Positions 63,427-64,000 of a DNA stretch of 64,000 bases are shown here, piece after piece. The translations under genes and the position numbers were made by a program. The first letter of the stretch is position 1. Each line of letters starts with the position of its first letter. The stretch covers positions 1 to 64,000 of the forward strand of contig NZ_PXYG01000011.1 of assembly GCF_003012775.1 (NCBI RefSeq), given 5' to 3'. The notes under the pieces are model-generated. The model ran no database searches and was not told where the DNA came from. It saw only the letters and a list, made by a program, of their open reading frames with translations. This stretch comes from Zobellella endophytica (GTDB lineage: Bacteria; Pseudomonadota; Gammaproteobacteria; Enterobacterales; Aeromonadaceae).

Positions 63427-63729
63427 ATGGTGACCGAACAGCAGGTAAGGGATGCCCTCTGCCGGGTGCTGGATCCGGAGGTGGGTGAGAACATCATCGA
63501 GCTGGGGCTGGTGTACGGCATCGATATCGACGACGAGCGGCTGGTGGTCACCATGACCATGACCTCGCCCTCCTGTCCCATGGGCGACTGGATCCGCCAG
63601 CAGGTGGCGGCCGAGCTCGGGGACCTGTGCCGGGACGGGCAGCGGGCCGAGGTCAGGCTGGTATGGCAGCCGGCCTGGAGCCCGGAGATGATGAGCCCGG
63701 CGCTGCGGACCCGGCTGGGCTGGGGCTGA
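63427..63729 (+). CDS. DUF59/MIP18 family iron-sulfur assembly-like protein
   Basis: 100 aa. It has VRDALCRVLDPEVGENIIELG, LVYGIDIDDERLVVTMTMTSPSCPMGDWI, the PaaD/SufT-type single domain with the conserved DPE and the Cys in PSCPM. Relatives help mature Fe-S or metal centres. A frame start at 63406 exists, but GAGGTGG before the ATG at 63427 is better. It has no PaaABCE neighbours, so a phenylacetate role is unlikely. Confidence 0.85.
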   Translation: MVTEQQVRDALCRVLDPEVGENIIELGLVYGIDIDDERLVVTMTMTSPSCPMGDWIRQQVAAELGDLCRDGQRAEVRLVWQPAWSPEMMSPALRTRLGWG

Positions 63730-63735
63730 CGCCGC

Positions 63736-64000
63736 TTATTCCGGCGGCTGGTTGTTGAACTCGCGCATGAAGATATCCCAGAACACCATGAACAGCGCCG
63801 CCACCAGCGGTCCTATCACGAAGCCGTTGATGCCCATCAGGCTCAGGCCGCCCAGGGTCGAGAACAGTACCACGTAGTCGGGCAGCTTGGTGTCGCGGCC
63901 CACCAGCAGCGGGCGCAGTACGTTGTCCGCCAGGCCGATCACCAGGGCGCCGAAGGCCACCAGCACGGTGCCGGCAACCCAGGCGCCGGTGGCATAGAGG
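63736..64000 (-). CDS. AI-2E family transporter (C-terminal part, cut by the window edge)
   Basis: The frame runs from the stop at 63736 to the window end. LVAFGALVIGLADNVLRPLLVGRDTKLPDYVV and LFSTLGGLSLMGINGFVIGP are the conserved end of YdiK/TqsA-type (UPF0118) membrane proteins. The N-terminal ~270 residues lie beyond the window. Confidence 0.9.
   Translation of the reverse strand, partial: LYATGAWVAGTVLVAFGALVIGLADNVLRPLLVGRDTKLPDYVVLFSTLGGLSLMGINGFVIGPLVAALFMVFWDIFMREFNNQPPE

Overview
The window looks like a chromosomal segment of a GC-rich, probably marine or estuarine gammaproteobacterium. Gene order yheO-(ridA)-tusDCB-rpsL-rpsG-fusA-tuf, an ilvI/ilvH pair very close to the E. coli proteins, a leuABCD operon with a leucine leader peptide, and a thiBPQ operon with a TPP riboswitch all fit the Aeromonadales/Enterobacterales side of the class. 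I infer a relative of Oceanimonas/Zobellella, but that is a judgement from protein style, not a search. I see no insertion sequence, prophage, CRISPR array or tRNA gene. The start of the window is the 3' end of a 5S rRNA gene, so an rRNA operon lies to the left.

Layout. 1-6.1 kb: 5S rRNA end and terminator, a PIN-PhoH ATPase, thiBPQ (minus), a PilZ protein and a 4HBT thioesterase. 6.1-11 kb: leuABCD (minus) with leader peptide and attenuator. 11.2-14.7 kb: an unrecognised 304-aa protein, then ilvIH. 14.7-21.9 kb: DUF2845 protein, yheO, ridA, tusDCB and the str operon. 22-26.2 kb: a DUF442/TIGR01244 protein, bfd-bfr with a Fur box, mgsA, a SieB-like membrane protein, a GlcG/HbpS protein and a RutR-like TetR regulator. 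26.2-35 kb: an MFS exporter, xanthine dehydrogenase xdhABC, guanine deaminase and a GntR/FCD regulator. 35-57 kb: a taurine (sulfonate) island. 57-61 kb: purine permease, uraH, puuE, uraD and allA, which continue the purine pathway. 61-64 kb: a YcdX-type PHP phosphatase, a chemoreceptor without a sensor domain, a DUF59 protein and the end of an AI-2E family transporter.

How the genes work together. Two catabolic systems dominate. Purines: guanine is deaminated to xanthine and oxidised to urate by XdhABC, and the later steps UraH, UraD, PuuE and AllA are present about 25 kb away. The urate oxidase and allantoicase (or allantoate amidohydrolase) steps are not in the window. A palindrome of the form TTGTATACAA recurs upstream of the GntR gene, uraH, puuE and the GlcG-like gene and probably ties these together. 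Taurine: TauXY (taurine dehydrogenase) makes sulfoacetaldehyde, Xsc converts it to acetyl phosphate plus sulfite, and Pta makes acetyl-CoA. A TRAP transporter with a UspA partner and a SulP anion transporter can handle entry and sulfite/sulfate exit. A MocR-type regulator (TauR) sits inside the island.

The most interesting observation is a direct repeat of a 10-mer close to CTGGNCCTAA, always 23 bp apart start to start. I find it upstream of tauXY, xsc, the TRAP operon, a CobS/CobT-like ATPase-VWA pair, a catalytically dead aldehyde-dehydrogenase homologue (next to SulP), and each of two DUF3461 paralogues. This suggests one TauR-type regulon that includes several proteins with no known role in taurine metabolism: the orphan CobS/CobT pair, the pseudo-ALDH and the DUF3461 proteins.
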